A stretch of 64,000 nucleotides of DNA. Origin: Endocalyx cinctus. Lineage: Eukaryota; Ascomycota; Sordariomycetes; Amphisphaeriales; Apiosporaceae. Of the stretch, positions 11,355 to 23,300 are shown piece after piece. Position numbers and translations under genes: made by a program. Below the pieces are notes generated by a model, which saw nothing but the letters and a program-made list of their open reading frames with translations, was not told the DNA's origin and ran no database searches. The number at the start of each line of letters is the position of its first letter. Position 1 is the first letter of the stretch. The stretch spans positions 1,366,019 to 1,430,018 of the forward strand of contig BCKC01000007.1 of the NCBI GenBank assembly GCA_001600455.1. The letters are read 5' to 3'.

Positions 11355-12304
11355 CTAGCACGAGAATACGGCGGGTCCAGCGGGCTTGTATTGTTGACCG
11401 CCTGCGTTGTAGATGTTGATCATGAGACCTGGATCCGTCGCCTTGTAGGCGCCGGGGAAAGAGACGAGGTTGCTCGGGCTCGCGGATCCCGAACCGCCGC
11501 TCACGCTGATCTGCGCGCACGAGATGTAGAACTGCGCTCCTCCAGCCGCGCTCGCGCTGTGTAGAGCCACGTGCTCGATGCGGAAGAGGTATTCGCCGTC
11601 TGCTAGGCATTGCGGTATCGGGAAGCTTAGTTCAGATTTTCCTATTAGTATTTTTTTTCTGATTAGCTTTCATCTCGCTCGACTAACTTTTTCCTTTCTT
11701 TGACTCCCCTTTCCCTGTATGTACGACGCAGCATGTACGTGCTCATCTAAGGGTGTAGTAACCAAATAGCTAAAGACAGGAACGGCAAAAAAAAAAAAGT
11801 TACATACCGTTCGAAGGCCACGTGTACTGACCGCCCGACGCGGTGGGCATGTCCTGGTACACCTTGAACCAGACGGCGCCGCTGCCGTCCCAGTTCGCCG
11901 CCGTCGATCCGGAAGGCACCTTGGCCATGTAGGCCGAGAGCGCGCCCGGGTGGTAGATGTTGGGCGCCGCGGTCCACGAGAGCGAGGAGCCGGCCTTGAC
12001 CGCCGTCGTCTGCGGCGCGCCCGTGCCCGGCGCCCGCTCGTAGCATCGGATCTGCTCCGACGACACGTCCGTCACGGGGCCGTTGCTCTGGAAGTTCGCC
12101 GTCTGGCGGACCGAGGACCAGTCCGACGTGCCGGATAACTTGGGGAACGTGTCTTTTTTTTTTTTTTTGGTGCGCCAAGATATTTAGTACTTCTTCTTTC
12201 GTCTTTTTAACCTTGGTTAAGGGGAAAAAAAAATAGAAAATCTTACAGTGAGGCGCCGCGGTGACGGCAGATACCAAGAGAGCGGTGATTGCGATGGCCT
12301 TCAT
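11355..12304 (-). CDS. AA9 lytic polysaccharide monooxygenase (former GH61), secreted
   Basis: Predicted minus-strand exons are 12304-12247, 12152-11808 and 11641-11355, giving 229 aa. A signal peptide (MKAIAITALLVSAVTAAP) is followed directly by His19, which becomes the mature N-terminus as required for the copper-binding histidine brace (HYTFP). The second copper His is His87 in NIYHPG, and the axial Tyr is Tyr173 in AQFYISC. The conserved His162 and Gln171 that position oxygen are also present. Cys56 and Cys176 fit the usual disulfide. SNGPVTDV and PGLMINIY are family signatures. The enzyme oxidatively cleaves cellulose or related beta-glucans outside the cell. There is no carbohydrate-binding module. 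Intron 1 splits the codon right after His19, and its acceptor follows a run of 15 A. Confidence 0.95.
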
Positions 12305-12442
12305 CTTGATGAACTTTGATCTTTTGGTATTTACGGGGTACTTGTCCTAGAAGATGAGTGGTTGAGCGGTTCTAAGGCGTAGGTCGAAGAGGGGAAAAGG
12401 AAGGGAAGATTCTGTAGTGGAATGTTTTTATTTATCTGCCAC

Positions 12443-12450
12443 CTATATAT
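12443..12450 (-). promoter_or_regulatory. TATA-like box of the AA9 gene
   Basis: The minus strand reads ATATATAG about 140 bp before the AA9 start codon. The assignment rests on position and composition only. Confidence 0.3.
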
Positions 12451-13446
12451 CCTCTGCTACTATAATTACTTCTCTCTCTCGAAATTCCTGATCGATCGAT
12501 GGTACGACCAGAAAAGCAGCAATATCTGTTTTGCCGAAGCCGGCCAACGGAGCGTCGCCTTGCGCGTTCCCAACTTGGCGGGAAAACAGTCCCGCGCCCG
12601 GGTATATTCACGCGACCATTCATGTGCTAGAGAATTAACGAGAACGCACTATATTTATAGATATCCCGGATTAGAGGAAGGTAATGAGAGCGGCCGCATC
12701 GTATTCAGCTTTCTTATTCATAATGACGTGTAGCTCGTCCTCCTGACCGTTAACCTTTCAGCTCAATATACTCACGGAAATTTATGCTCGTGACTCTCGG
12801 CTTAGATGTGTGGGGTGTGGAAGAATGTTTCGCAGCTTATTGAGTGTGATGAACCGTGGTAAAATTGGTTATGACCAGTGATATGACTATATGGATGAAG
12901 AACCAGTATCAATTCATGTATCGATAGTTAAGTACTTACCGTGTGATCCGACGAGACTTCAGATGAATGGTTCAGTACTTCTTAGAATTGCGGCTTAGAA
13001 CGACAACTCTTTCCGTACGGAGATCTAAGACATAAGAATCCAAGCAAACATACAGACTTCGTCGCCCTTGTATCATGAGAATGAGATAGGGAAACTTTCG
13101 TTCGTTAGCTTTTTTTATGAGCGGCACAATGCCTTTAAGTGTTTAAGGCGACTGCATATACATAAGTTATGACTTAAAATATAGCATAATATACACCAAC
13201 TTTAGATGAATGAGCATTATCCGCTAAGCAAATCTGTTTTAGAGGAGAGAGGTGACGTGCGAGACGTGCGCGAAGTATGGGCTGAGTAGATGAACTTCAA
13301 CGAGTCTATCCTGACTAGGTTGTAACTACAAGAGGAAACTCTGGTGAAAACTGTCTATAAGAGGTAGATATCTTAGGCCTGTTATTTACTTTAAAGTATG
13401 AATAAACAATGACAATCTTAAAGATTTCGAGATTCGATCTGTGGAT

Positions 13447-13447
<1 letters not shown>

Positions 13448-13486
<39 letters not shown>
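13448..13486. repeat. T15-A24 homopolymer switch
   Basis: Fifteen T are followed at once by twenty-four A, so the sequence is a perfect inverted repeat of at least 15 bp without a loop. It could be two fused poly-A tails of retro-inserted sequence, or simple slippage. Confidence 0.85.
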
Positions 13487-14469
13487 CCACGCGCAGACGC
13501 CTTCTGAGCGTGACTGGTCGCTCAACGAAGTAGCCAAGCAGCGCCGTCATTGATGAGAGGTTCCCGGGGAGAGGGGGAGGGCGAATACGTTTATAACTCG
13601 TGGTCGACGGGCTCGTTATTCGGCGCAATGGCGACTTGAAGCCCGAATCCGGACTTTTCCGTTATTAATTTGAGAACAGCCTTGATGACTTTGTATGCCA
13701 TATACTAGAGCGCTCTCACCGTGAAGCCAGCCGTAACGATTGAACACCTCTCCGAAAGATTACCCGTAGAGCTCGCCGGGAGTCAAGGGAAGACTGGATA
13801 TTTCACATATTCCAGGGTCCTCGACTTTAAATGAGCCAAGGTACAGCCTCAAACTGGTATTGGAAAATAGTAAGGGCTCAAGTCTATTTGGTAAGATGCC
13901 GTTCTTCTAACAAGAAGTAGTAGGTATACGTGGTCATCACAATGGTCCCCGAATTAGATTCTTGGTATCGTCGGTGTTAAACGCTGTAGTGAGCACTATA
14001 TAACATCTTCCTCTAGATTATCTCAGTCCAACTAGGGTAGACTTGGGTATTCCGTATAGATCTAACTCTCACGAATCAAACATAGTAAATATAAGTGTCA
14101 TCTCCGGATAGATAATCAATAGTATTGGGTTTATTAAGACTATATTTTCATAAGAAGAAATTGATATATTCTTTGGAACTTGAGATAGTCAGTTATAGGG
14201 GTGCATGATAGCTAGCTAGCGGTGACACAGGCAAACAAAGTTTGACGAGTTTAATGCATGTACCAAGTACTGATATATTCCAGTAACGATGGGATATCTA
14301 TAAAATTTTCATTAATATAGCTTCTAGTGCCTGCTCTGCTCTGTTCTTTGGTTAAAAGTCTTAGTTGACCTGTGAATTTTTGGTGAAGTTCTGAAAAAGA
14401 GGCTTAAATTCCATATATAAAAAAGGATTACCCCAAGGTGGTACTTAGGCGCTTTAACTTAGTGTGGTA

Positions 14470-14530
14470 TGTACCTACCAGCTACCTACAAGCCTACCTA
14501 AGCTGCTAAGGTACCTACCTACCTAGGTAG
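14470..14530. repeat. CTACCT/ACCTA word cluster
   Basis: About ten imperfect copies of the words ACCTA and CTACCT lie close together, ending in a palindromic ACCTAGGT. Such words are frequent in gene-poor ascomycete DNA. No regular period is kept, so this is not a clean microsatellite. Confidence 0.45.
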
Positions 14531-14961
14531 AGATTAGGGTTGCAGAGTAAATAAGTACACGGAAGTACTTCGTTCAGTACCAGGTATATAAAACTCGCCG
14601 GCATACTTATCGATTAGGGATATATATATATCTATATCGCTATCGATATCGTAGTTTATTTTAACCCCGTCATCCCGCTAAGTTGACTTGGGGCTGCTTG
14701 GGTAGCATAGCTGATAGGTTAACGAGCTTGTAGTGGATCATAATTTTTTTTGGAGCTTCAATATAGGATTAATCTTCAATGGTATTTTCTATTGTCCCGC
14801 TGTACGCTGTAGGCTAGCTACTATTTCCTACGTATCCTACTCACCTGAATCATTAATCAAACCATGCACATGTAAGCTTTCCTTGACAATAAAGTAAATT
14901 AAATATCAATTGACCTTGAATTGGACTATAGAAATCGGGGTGAATAATATTATTTCTCATC

Positions 14962-17468
14962 ATGCGGTCGCAAGTGACTCGCTATGTCTTGCGACCCCGT
15001 CCTCTGAACCGGATATTGCCCGCCTTTGCCTCGACCGCTGTTTACCATCGACCAGTCTTTCGCGTATATCCAGTGGGATGTAGAGTTATAAGAACACCTC
15101 AGAGGAGGACCTTCTTCAGCGCATTCTTCGAAAAAGCCCCGAGATCGTTAAAAGAGCTTGAGCTTGAACCTGGGTATGAAACACTGCTCGAATACCGCTC
15201 CTCAGAGTTAAATAAGACCCGGCCCCCCGAAAGCGCCGAATTAGTGACGGCATGGTCGCAATTCTTCATTTTTAAGTCTAAAAATAATCGAGTGGTAAAT
15301 TCAACCCAAGCGTTATGCGCCCATCATGTTCTACGATATATTGTCCAATCTGCGGTGGATGATGACAAGTTATCTATCGAGATCCTACGAATGGCAAGAC
15401 TGTGTTTGTTGACACCACCTAGAGATGACGGGAAGGAGCATCTTGAGCTCTCCCGTACACTCTATAAAGAGATTAGAAGAAAAGTCCTTGGTATCCGGAG
15501 TCGCGCTATGGTTAACGTGAAGTTAGACACTCAGATCAATGATATCGAAACCCCAAACTACGCCAAAGATTTCCACAACTACCTAAAAGCCCTTTCCCTA
15601 TATGGTCAGGCACTAGAGGCAAAAGATCTGCTATTTGAATACTCCCAGAAACTCCAGGCAAATAAGATCTCTCCTAATCCTCTACGAAAAACTGAAATTT
15701 GGATTTCAGTCCTTCGAGGCTTGGCGAAAGAGGGACATGAAGAAGCATTATGTGAAGTTGTTTCGAAAGTCGAAGAGCTCGGCGTGGACTATAGTCCATC
15801 CATGCATGAAGTAATGACGACATTTTTCGCCCGGAAAGACGACGTTTCGCAAACGAAGGTGTGGTTTCTAAAGTCCAGAGCCCGAGGCGAACCCCCTTCG
15901 GCGACGACTTGGTCCGAATGTCTCAAGTTTGCTCTCCGTAATAACGAGATAGCATGGGCTACGCATTTAAATACCGTCTTGATACATGGGCTGGAATCGA
16001 ATCTTCGGCGCTATAAACACTGCTGGGATACTTCATTTCAATGGGCCTTGTTCGTGTTAGATAAAGGAGTCGACCACATCGAACAAATGCTTAAGATTGC
16101 CCAAGATGTAACACGAAATGATCCGGCTTGTGCACCGGATATAGAAACTGTCAACGGGCTCATTCATATGGCGGTCGAGAGAAATGACCCGTACCTTGCC
16201 GAGCGACTCTTCATGTTGACGGAGAAGATGGACTTTGAACCGAACATCCGTACATTTACATTACAGCTACAGTATCGAATCTGTGCAAAGGATCTAGATG
16301 GTGCCTTTTTGGCATTCCGGAGTATACAGAGCCTGGACGAGACATGCAGGGATCAGGATATACCCATATTGAATGATTTCATCCGTACCATGTGCGCCGC
16401 GCGCGCTCCGAATTACGAACGGATATTGGATGTAACCAGCTATTTGGAGCAACAGCACGTCACCTTGGAACCCGAAACCGTGGTTTCCGTGTGCGGGGCT
16501 TTTCTGAAGAACGACGAGATGTTCGAAGTAATAGACACTCTCTCGCTTCATACCACCCATTACAGCGTGTCCGAGCGTACTATGGTGCATCAAGCTTTCG
16601 TTAAATATTGTTTAGATAAAACTATAAGTACTGCTCGGGTATGGGACACGTATTCGCTACTGCGACAGTTTTTCCCGGATGTCGACTCTGCATCGAGAAT
16701 TCTGATCATGGACGCCTTTTTTGACAGGCGTCGCCCCGATATGGCGAGCCAGGTTTTCGGTCACATGCGAGCACATGGAAACGAAGCATACCGCCCAAAT
16801 TTGGAGACGTATGTTCGATTCTTTGAAGGGATTGGGCGATGTCCAGACATGGAAAGCCTTCAAATGGTTCATAACATGTTTAAAATGGATACGATGGTTC
16901 AGCCAAATACTCTTCTCTACAACTCGTTGATGATCGCATATACAGCGTGCGACGTGCCTAGCCGGGCTCTACAATATTGGAATGAGATTGCTGGCTCACC
17001 CGAAGGACCGACTTATGCTTCGCTCGAGCTAGTTTTAAGAGCTTATCAAATATCGCACGAAGGCGACTTGTTGGCTGAGAAAGTATGGACGAAGATTCGT
17101 AAAATGAATATTGACGTTCCAGAAAGGGTGTATGAGGCATATGTAGTTACGATGGCAGCACATGGTAGAATGGCGGAAGTCAAGACACTCTTGCTGGGTA
17201 TGGAGGAGGAGATCGGGGAACGTCCAAAGCGTAACACGTAAGTTTTAATGCCGGTCGTGTGAACTGAAAATACTTACTGACCACTTGCAGACTTGCACAT
17301 ACCTTTAACGCCTTGCCGAACCAGGAGATGAGAGATGAGTTCGAACCTTGGGCAGAACGTGAATTTAGAGAATCCTGGGAAACCCTTAAAAAGGGCAATG
17401 CAAAAAAAAGGAAAGACGGCGAGGGATTGGTACGGTTCAGAATCTCACGGCCGTGGAAAGCAACATAG
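14962..17468 (+). CDS. Mitochondrial helical-repeat (PPR-like) protein, possible complex I assembly factor CIA84
   Basis: Predicted exons are 14962-17237 and 17291-17468, giving 817 aa. The second exon (LAHTFNALPNQEMRDEFEPW and a basic tail) follows a GTAAGT donor and CAG acceptor in frame. The N-terminus is rich in Arg, Ser and aromatic residues without acids and holds RTPQRRTFF, a typical mitochondrial presequence with its cleavage region. The rest is alpha-helical with tandem ~35-residue PPR-like units, clearest near the C-terminus, for example NTLLYNSLMIAYTACDVP. PPR proteins bind organellar RNA, but in filamentous fungi one such protein, CIA84, assists complex I membrane-arm assembly. 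The block FFEKAPRSLKELELEPGYE after the presequence recalls CIA84, but I cannot confirm orthology from sequence memory alone. Confidence 0.85.
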
Positions 17469-17640
17469 CAATCTCACATGTTTGAGGTCCTCATATGAAG
17501 AAAGGATCACGTACGAATATCTGTACATTAAATTTTACACATTGGATCTTTTCTGACTGTATTATACATAATGAAGATATATGTAAAATATAGAAGGAAT
17601 ATGAGGGATGCTTATGAGCGCGTCTGCACATCGAGATCAC

Positions 17641-18595
17641 CTAATTTAAAAAATTTTCCTTTGCATTGAGTATGGCTTGGCCTCTCTCAACTGTAGTATT
17701 AATACTGTTATTCCTTTCTTTCGTCCTTACTAGTATCTCCGGGTGTCGGTGGACACTGGGGTGAAGACCGAGCCCAATGGCTCTACGAATAGCCTTAGCT
17801 ACTCTTCTCTGGTTGACCGGTCGTAGATTTGTCTCGAATCCAGGCTTGATTCGACCATGCTTCGTCATGTAATCGGAGATGAACGAGAAATTCTATAACC
17901 AGGAGGAAAACGTGTAGTTAGTATAATACTCAGCTCAGGGACGGGTCTTCAGGCGTATTAAGAATTTCGTCTTTCTTTCTTTCTTTCTTTCCACCATCGT
18001 CGTGATTATCATTCAACTCACCCTGTACAAATCCAACGGGTTAATACCCAGGTAATCTATGGCATCCACCCCGGCGCCCCTGTTCATGGTGTACTTTTCC
18101 ATCTCGACGGAACTCAGGTCGTGAGGGCTGTGGACGTCTCCGGTCTCCCATCGTCGGGGCAGATGTCGGCCGTACGCGGTGTCTATCCTCCAGGACCTCA
18201 GGAGATCCGCGCTCTTTTCTTCCCTGGATTTCTGGTTCCGGTACCCGGTGAATATGTCGCTCGCCACGTTCGTCGCCGCGGGGCCGCCCTCCGGTTGGGA
18301 TGCGTCGGCGGAGTCGACCGCGTTTAGCATCGAGGAGCTCGGGTTTGTGCCGACGTCGCGGACTGGTTTCGTTGTTTCCAAGGAAAAGAATAAGTATTTG
18401 AATCGAATTGCGATTGAGATAACCAAAGAGGGGGGGCAGGGGATTTGTGGTGGGATTTTGATTTTTATATTTTATTTACTTACGGCCTCTCTGCGTCGAC
18501 GCCGTTGTGCTTATATTGGCTGTCGTGGCCAAGGGTTTGAAGAGCGTAGAGGTCGATTGCCGTATTACGGCTAATGAGGGTATTCGTGGAGGCAT
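17641..18595 (-). CDS. rsm18: Mitochondrial small-subunit ribosomal protein bS18m
   Basis: Predicted minus-strand exons are 18595-18484, 18362-18022 and 17892-17641, giving 234 aa. The first exon encodes a presequence free of acidic residues (MPPRIPSLAVIRQSTSTLF). The middle exon is a linker with a SREEKSADLLRSWRID block. The last exon carries the bacterial S18-like core: DPLDLY-type NPLDLYR, then MTKHGRIKPGFETNLRPVNQ, then RRVAKAIRRAIGLGLHPSVH and RHPEIL. This RNA-binding core is diagnostic for S18, which sits on the mitoribosome small-subunit platform. The intron between exons 2 and 3 contains a (CTTT)5 microsatellite at 17971-17990. The gene is divergent from IMP3 with about 310 bp between start codons. 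Confidence 0.93.
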
Positions 18596-18905
18596 CTCTG
18601 AAGGAATTGGTGTTGTGCTCTGATTAGGTATACCGAGTTGATGTAGAGCTAAACTTGACGTTTGGATTATGTCTGTATATCCATGGATGCTGATATTAAA
18701 AAAAATGTTTATGTCGTAAAAACTGATATTCCGTTATTTCTGTTAATGAAATAAGCCTGCTTAACTAAGTAGCCCCATATTAATATTTTTCATGTGGGGC
18801 ATCTTCTATCGAGAGTTTAACTAGAAGAAAAAAAGTTTCCGAAGAAATTGAATATCGGATTCAGTCTTTTTCATTTAAGAACATTTATTTCGACGATCAA
18901 ACACC
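18596..18905. promoter_or_regulatory. Shared divergent promoter, bS18m and IMP3
   Basis: The 310 bp between two divergent start codons must hold both promoters. It is AT-rich without an obvious TATA element in a standard place. Both genes serve ribosomes (mitochondrial and cytosolic), so coordinate control is plausible but is inference. Confidence 0.45.
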
Positions 18906-19703
18906 ATGGTGCGAAAACTCAAGCATCATGAGCAAAAGTTGCTCCGAAAGACCGATTTTATTACGTGGAAGCAAGATAATGACCACCGAGATGTCAGTTC
19001 TCCTACGAACTATACCCCAGGATTGGAGTTCTGGGTTATTTTTTTTTATGTGCTAATCATCTTGGTACAGGCTGCGGTAGTGCGACGATACGCCATACAA
19101 AAACCGGAAGATTATCACAGATAGTAAGTGAATTCTTGTTTTAGTCTTACTGAGAGAATGACAGTTCTAACATATATAATAGCAACAAAATATGCGGAGT
19201 AAGTCTTTACGAAGTTCCGCACTGAAACAATGACTTACTGACCTGTCTAGTCGCTCCGTCAACTAGCTCACAAACTCAGTCTCCTCCCGCCTGGTAAGTA
19301 TTGGTAATATAGGGCGACTCTGTCTCGTCATGATGCTAATATATAATAAACAGATAGTGCTGTGAGGAGGAAGCATGAGCAACTCATGTTGGACAAGCTA
19401 TACGACATGGGGATCCTGTCGTCGGCGTCGAAGCTGAGCAGCGTAGAACACGTCAGCGTCAGCGCGCTGGCCAGACGCCGACTCCCCGTGGTCATGACCC
19501 GGCTCCGGATGGCGGAGACGGTTCAGGCCGCGACGAAGCTCATCGAGCAAGGTCACGTCAGAGTTGGAACCGAAGTCATCACCGACCCGGCCTTCTTCAT
19601 AAGTCGAAATATGGAAGATTTCGTCACGTGGAGCGTCGGCAGCAAGATTAAGCGCAACATTATGAAATATCGGGACCAACTGGACGACTTCGAACTGCTG
19701 TAA
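18906..19703 (+). CDS. imp3: U3 small nucleolar ribonucleoprotein protein IMP3
   Basis: Predicted exons are 18906-18992, 19071-19123, 19183-19198, 19251-19293 and 19354-19703, giving 182 aa, equal to the usual length of IMP3 (about 183). The N-terminus [18 protein letters not shown], the [19 protein letters not shown] block, [18 protein letters not shown] and the S4-like RNA-binding part ([20 protein letters not shown] and IEQGHVRVG) are family hallmarks. IMP3 bridges U3 snoRNA and pre-rRNA in the small-subunit processome in the nucleolus. All four introns are GT-AG. The third exon has just 16 nt and is needed to complete YNKICG, so a gene finder could easily miss it. Confidence 0.95.
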
Positions 19704-20318
19704 GAATGGTATTTATGTACGGATGGTTTGCACCTAATAATCTCTCTCTCACGCACACAAAAGAAAAGGCGGATGTTTATGTGTGTATTAATGCATGGTA
19801 ACGGCGTCCTGGGAGTTTGGCACTCTGAAAATATGAATATGGAATTTGAAATCCTGTATTAAGGCAGCGCGAAAATTTAAATGTCTGGCTCAATAGCCAA
19901 ACGTGGAAGTTATCAGACCGGCATATGCGACTATCATGTCAGTACTATAATTTCTATTGGAATTAAATAGACCGGGTCTTTAATGAGATTTGTCTCTGTT
20001 ACTACTTTTCTCTTAATAACCTGATGCCTCTAAGACCTATTTCTGTTGTTCCTCATAAACCTAGTGTAATCCATGGGATCGTGAAGAGACATCTTTATCA
20101 CGTGATTAATGGACATGTGACATCGCCTTTCTTACGCGCGACTTAATGCCGGGCCCCACCTTTCCGCCTGTTCACCTGCTTGAAAGAGCAGGCAGTCGTG
20201 GCGCGTTTTTCTTTATAATTTATTTTATTCTTTATCACCGTTTCTGGCTGCAGCACAGATCGGATTAATATCGCGTAAATGATTCGTTTATTTTGCCAGA
20301 GGTCATGAGACACCCAGG
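19704..20318. other. Intergenic, IMP3 3' region and SNF2 promoter
   Basis: No gene is seen. A (TC/AC)-rich patch follows the IMP3 stop. A GC-richer stretch near 20130-20210 with a following T-rich run (20208-20235) probably belongs to the promoter of the SNF2-family gene. Confidence 0.45.
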
Positions 20319-23300
20319 ATGTCTCATCACTCAGCAGCTATAGTAATTTCAGATGACGATGCTACCGCGTCTTCGGACGAGTCTCAGAGTCTAGATGCTA
20401 CCGGTTCAAGAAAACAAGTCGTGCCAAGAAAGCGGAAACCAAAGAATGACGTCATTACGAAAGTTGAATGGAGTGATGGATCTGATGGCGATGATGGATA
20501 TACTGCTTTTATAGACCGTATGCAGCTCCGCAAGAAGAAAAGGTTATCCGCCGGCGGTAGTAACGGTAAGGTCAAATCCAACAAAAGAGGAAGGCCGCCT
20601 AAACATAAGGCGAAAATCAATGACGATTCGTATTCCTCTTCCGAGTCCGACCTTGAAGAAAAGGCACTGCCCGAGTACATTCGGACACGTCGTAAAGCCT
20701 TTAATGATAAATACCAAAGCCTTCGAGAGGCTGGCTTACAGCTACCCCCGACGTATTCAGATATTTACTTCTCTGACGATGAATTGCTCAAGGATATTGA
20801 AGAGAAGCCGCAGTTCGATAAAAGAAGCGGTATTAAGCCCTGCCAGCCTTACCAGGATGTCATTCTGAAAACGTCTGGTGGAATCATACCAGCATCTATT
20901 GCACGATATCTCCGAGATTACCAAATCCAAGGCGTGGAATTCCTCCATAGATTGTTCGTCTACCAAATGGGCGGTATTTTGGGTGACGATATGGGATTGG
21001 GAAAGACCGTCCAGGTTGCAGCTTTTTTGACGGTCGCATTCGGAAAGACGGGCGATCGACGTGACGCAAAACGAATGAGGAAGTTCAGACGTACCAAGGA
21101 TGATTGGTACCCTCGCGCTTTGATCATATGCCCTGGTTCTCTCATTCAGAACTGGAAAAGTGAGCTTGACAAATGGGGCTGGTGGGAGGTTGACCTTTTC
21201 CATGGCCCGGGTAAAGATGATGTCCTGGGCGCTGCAAGAGCTGGTCGGCTGGAAGTCATGATCACGACTTATACCACATACAGAAATAGCGCCGATGATA
21301 TCAACATGGTCCCGTGGGATGTAGTTGTTGCCGATGAATGTCACACCATCAAGGAAGTCTCGTCGGAGATTACGAAAGCTATGAATAAGGTAAATTCCTT
21401 ATGTCGAATTGGCTTGACTGGTACGGCCATCCAGAATCGCTATGAAGAACTTTGGACCATACTCAACTGGACCAATCCAGGTCGATTTGGTTCTATGTCA
21501 GACTGGAAAAAGCAGATCTGTAAGCCCCTGACAATCGGCCAATCCCACGATGCTACCGTTCAACAGCTGAGCGAAGCACGCCAGACAGCAAAGAAGCTAC
21601 GCTTTAATCTTTTACCTCGTTTCTTCCTAAGACGGATGAAAAGTCTGATTGCGGACCAGCTTCCCAAGAAGAGCGACAAGGTCGTATTCTGCTCACTTTC
21701 GGAATTTCAAAGACAAGCTTATGAGAATATTCTCGCAAGTCCTATGGTTTTTCTTGTTTTATCAGCCTACGATCACTGTTCTTGTGGTTCGGGAAAGGCA
21801 AGAGGATGGTGTTGCTTCCAGTATGATGCCGATGGAGTGTCATGGCGATCGCTGGTTTTTCCCATTATCATGTCCTTGCAGAAGCTTTCCAATCACTTCA
21901 ATCTTCTCATTCCCCGTACCGCTGACGTCCTGGATAAGCATATGAGAGAGATGAAATTTCTTAAAACAGCAGTACCAGACACTTGGGAAGAGCATTATCG
22001 CAATCGAGACTCGATGCTGAAACTTGCCAATCCGGAATACTGTGGGAAGTGGAAGGTATTGAGGAAGTTGCTGAAATTCTGGCATAGTGGCAGTAATAAG
22101 GTGCTGGTCTTCTCTCACAGTGTGCGTCTATTGAGGATCCTACAACAACTTTTCAGCAACACTACGTATAGTGTAAGCTACCTAGATGGATCACTATCAT
22201 ACGAGGAGCGTCAAAATGTAGTGGATGACTTCAATTCCGATCCTAACCAGTTTGTCTTCCTAATATCTACAAAAGCTGGAGGTGTCGGGCTGAACATTAC
22301 TTCGGCAAACAAAGTTGTCATTATGGATCCCCATTGGAACCCCTCTTACGATCTCCAGGCCCAAGATCGCGCTTATCGTATCGGCCAAGTTCGAGATGTC
22401 GAAGTTTATCGGCTCATTTCGACTGGAACTATAGAGGAGGTCACTTACGCCAGACAGATATATAAACAGCAGCAGGCAAATATTGGGTACAATGCTTCAA
22501 ATGAACGTCGATACTTCAAGGGCGTCCAACAAGATCACGAGCGAAAGGGTGAGATATTCGGCATACGCAATCTCCTCACCTACAATGGCAATGATGGTCT
22601 GCTCCGAGACATTGTCAATAAGACGAACGTAGCTGAGGCAAGAGCCGGTGTCAGGCTGATCGACATCGATATGAACAAGGCTGTTAAGGATGCCGAGGAG
22701 AATCAGTTGATAAAGTCTGAAGACGGCGCCGACGAGGATGAAACTGGTGGATTAAAACAGCTTTCATCTTTACTAACTAAAGAGGATAACAAGAATGGTC
22801 TTCTTAGCGTGAAAAAAGCTACCAAGGCTAAGAGCGATCCCATACAAGCTATTCTAGCTTCTGAAGGAGTTGAATATACTCATGAGAACTCTGAGGTCAT
22901 CGCATCATCCAAGATCGAGGATGAGCTATCTCGACATGCCCAGTTGGCTCTAAGTGAAGATGTCAATGTGGGTAGCCGCGCTCTGTTTCTGAGTAGCCAA
23001 ACTTTTGACTACTCTTACAATCCGCCTGAAGATGTGAAGCAACGCCAGTTCTGCACGATGGCTCGCACACTGGGGTTTCCCAGCGCAACAGAGTTCGCGC
23101 TTGTAGTCGCGAGCATGACAATAGAAGAGCGCAGGAACTCCCTCGATCTCTTTTACAAGAAGCGCGCCGAGAAGCTGAAAGGCCAAGAAGGAGATATTGG
23201 TATGGAAGATAAGGTGAAGCTGGAAACAGAAGACGTTATCAAGAGAGAAGACGCTGAAGAAACCGTCTCGGAGACAGAATATAGCACTGCAAGCGAGATG

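Larger units (their letters stand above)
12305..14961. other. 2.6-kb gene-free region
   Basis: No ORF of protein-like composition was found on either strand. Contents are the AA9 promoter on the left, the T/A homopolymer switch at 13448-13486, a short GC-richer patch at 13490-13640, and repeated ACCTA/CTACCT words at about 14470-14530. The right end has AT-rich sequence that presumably serves as the promoter of the mitochondrial protein at 14962. Confidence 0.6.

Noticed and set aside
11747..12304. 185-aa minus-strand reading frame running through the AA9 signal peptide
   Set aside because: It is read-through of the first AA9 intron in the wrong frame; the spliced model gives a complete AA9 protein.
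14470..14530. Possible internal telomere repeat (CTACCT words)
   Set aside because: The words do not match TTAGGG/CCCTAA and keep no regular period.
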